From NCBI GenBank assembly GCA_003696125.1, contig RFHZ01000728.1, positions 1 to 6,026 on the forward strand: a stretch of 6,026 nucleotides of DNA, given 5' to 3'. Within the stretch, counting starts at the first letter, position 1; the number at the start of each line of letters is the position of its first letter. Below, in pieces: positions 6,009 to 6,026 of this stretch. This stretch comes from Nitrospinota bacterium (GTDB lineage Bacteria > Tectomicrobia > Entotheonellia > J063). The position numbers and the translations under genes were made by a program. The notes below the pieces were generated by a model. That model did not search any database, was not told where the DNA came from, and worked only from the letters and a program-made list of their open reading frames with translations.

Positions 6009-6026
6009 GTGCCGGGTCAATGCGGA
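6009..6026 (+). CDS. Possible start of the next gene downstream of fdrA (truncated)
   Basis: An AGGAG (5997-6001) lies seven bases before a GTG at 6009, and the frame stays open for the six codons left in the window (VPGQCG as coded). It is 51 bases after the fdrA stop on the same strand, a normal operon distance. In known fdrA clusters the next gene is often the DUF1116 protein (YlbE/AllG), but six codons are not enough to tell. An ATG at 6020 is an alternative start. Confidence 0.3.

Overview
The window looks like chromosomal DNA from a Gram-negative-type bacterium of moderately high GC. It carries a lipoprotein of outer-membrane type, Shine-Dalgarno-led genes and sigma70-like promoters. 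The intergenic palindrome of the 'ACCGCCGAGG...' type and the TPR-plus-fibronectin-III lipoprotein resemble what is seen in poorly cultured soil or sediment lineages (NC10, Tectomicrobia, deltaproteobacterial-like groups). That placement is an impression from family style, not a determination.

Layout. At the left edge (1-189, + strand) lies the end of an unrecognised gene, which overlaps by 19 bases the tail of a convergent gene. From 2686 down to 171 on the minus strand is a compact two-gene operon: a glutamine-synthetase-like ligase, then, 29 bases later, a metal-dependent amidohydrolase. Both proteins look most like the two halves of eukaryotic FluG/NodGS fusion proteins, here separate and in the opposite order. 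A TTGACA-17-TATAGA promoter sits just upstream and settles the ligase start at 2686. Upstream of it on the same strand (3705-2809) is a lipoprotein with TPR repeats and a C-terminal fibronectin-III-like domain. A 488-base intergenic region (3706-4193) separates the minus-strand genes from a divergent plus-strand gene. It holds an interrupted palindromic repeat and a probable promoter. The plus-strand gene (4194-5957) encodes an FdrA/AllF-family protein, a relative of succinyl-CoA synthetase associated with oxamate carbamoyltransferase. A possible next gene starts at the right edge (GTG at 6009).

How they may work together. FdrA/AllF proteins are linked to anaerobic ureide (allantoin/oxamate) nitrogen release. 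FluG-type ligase/amidohydrolase pairs are suspected to make and process gamma-glutamyl or related amides. Their proximity suggests, without proving, a nitrogen-scavenging locus. The ligase keeps its metal and ATP-site residues but has changed residues around the ammonium/glutamate site, so its substrate is probably not simply ammonia.
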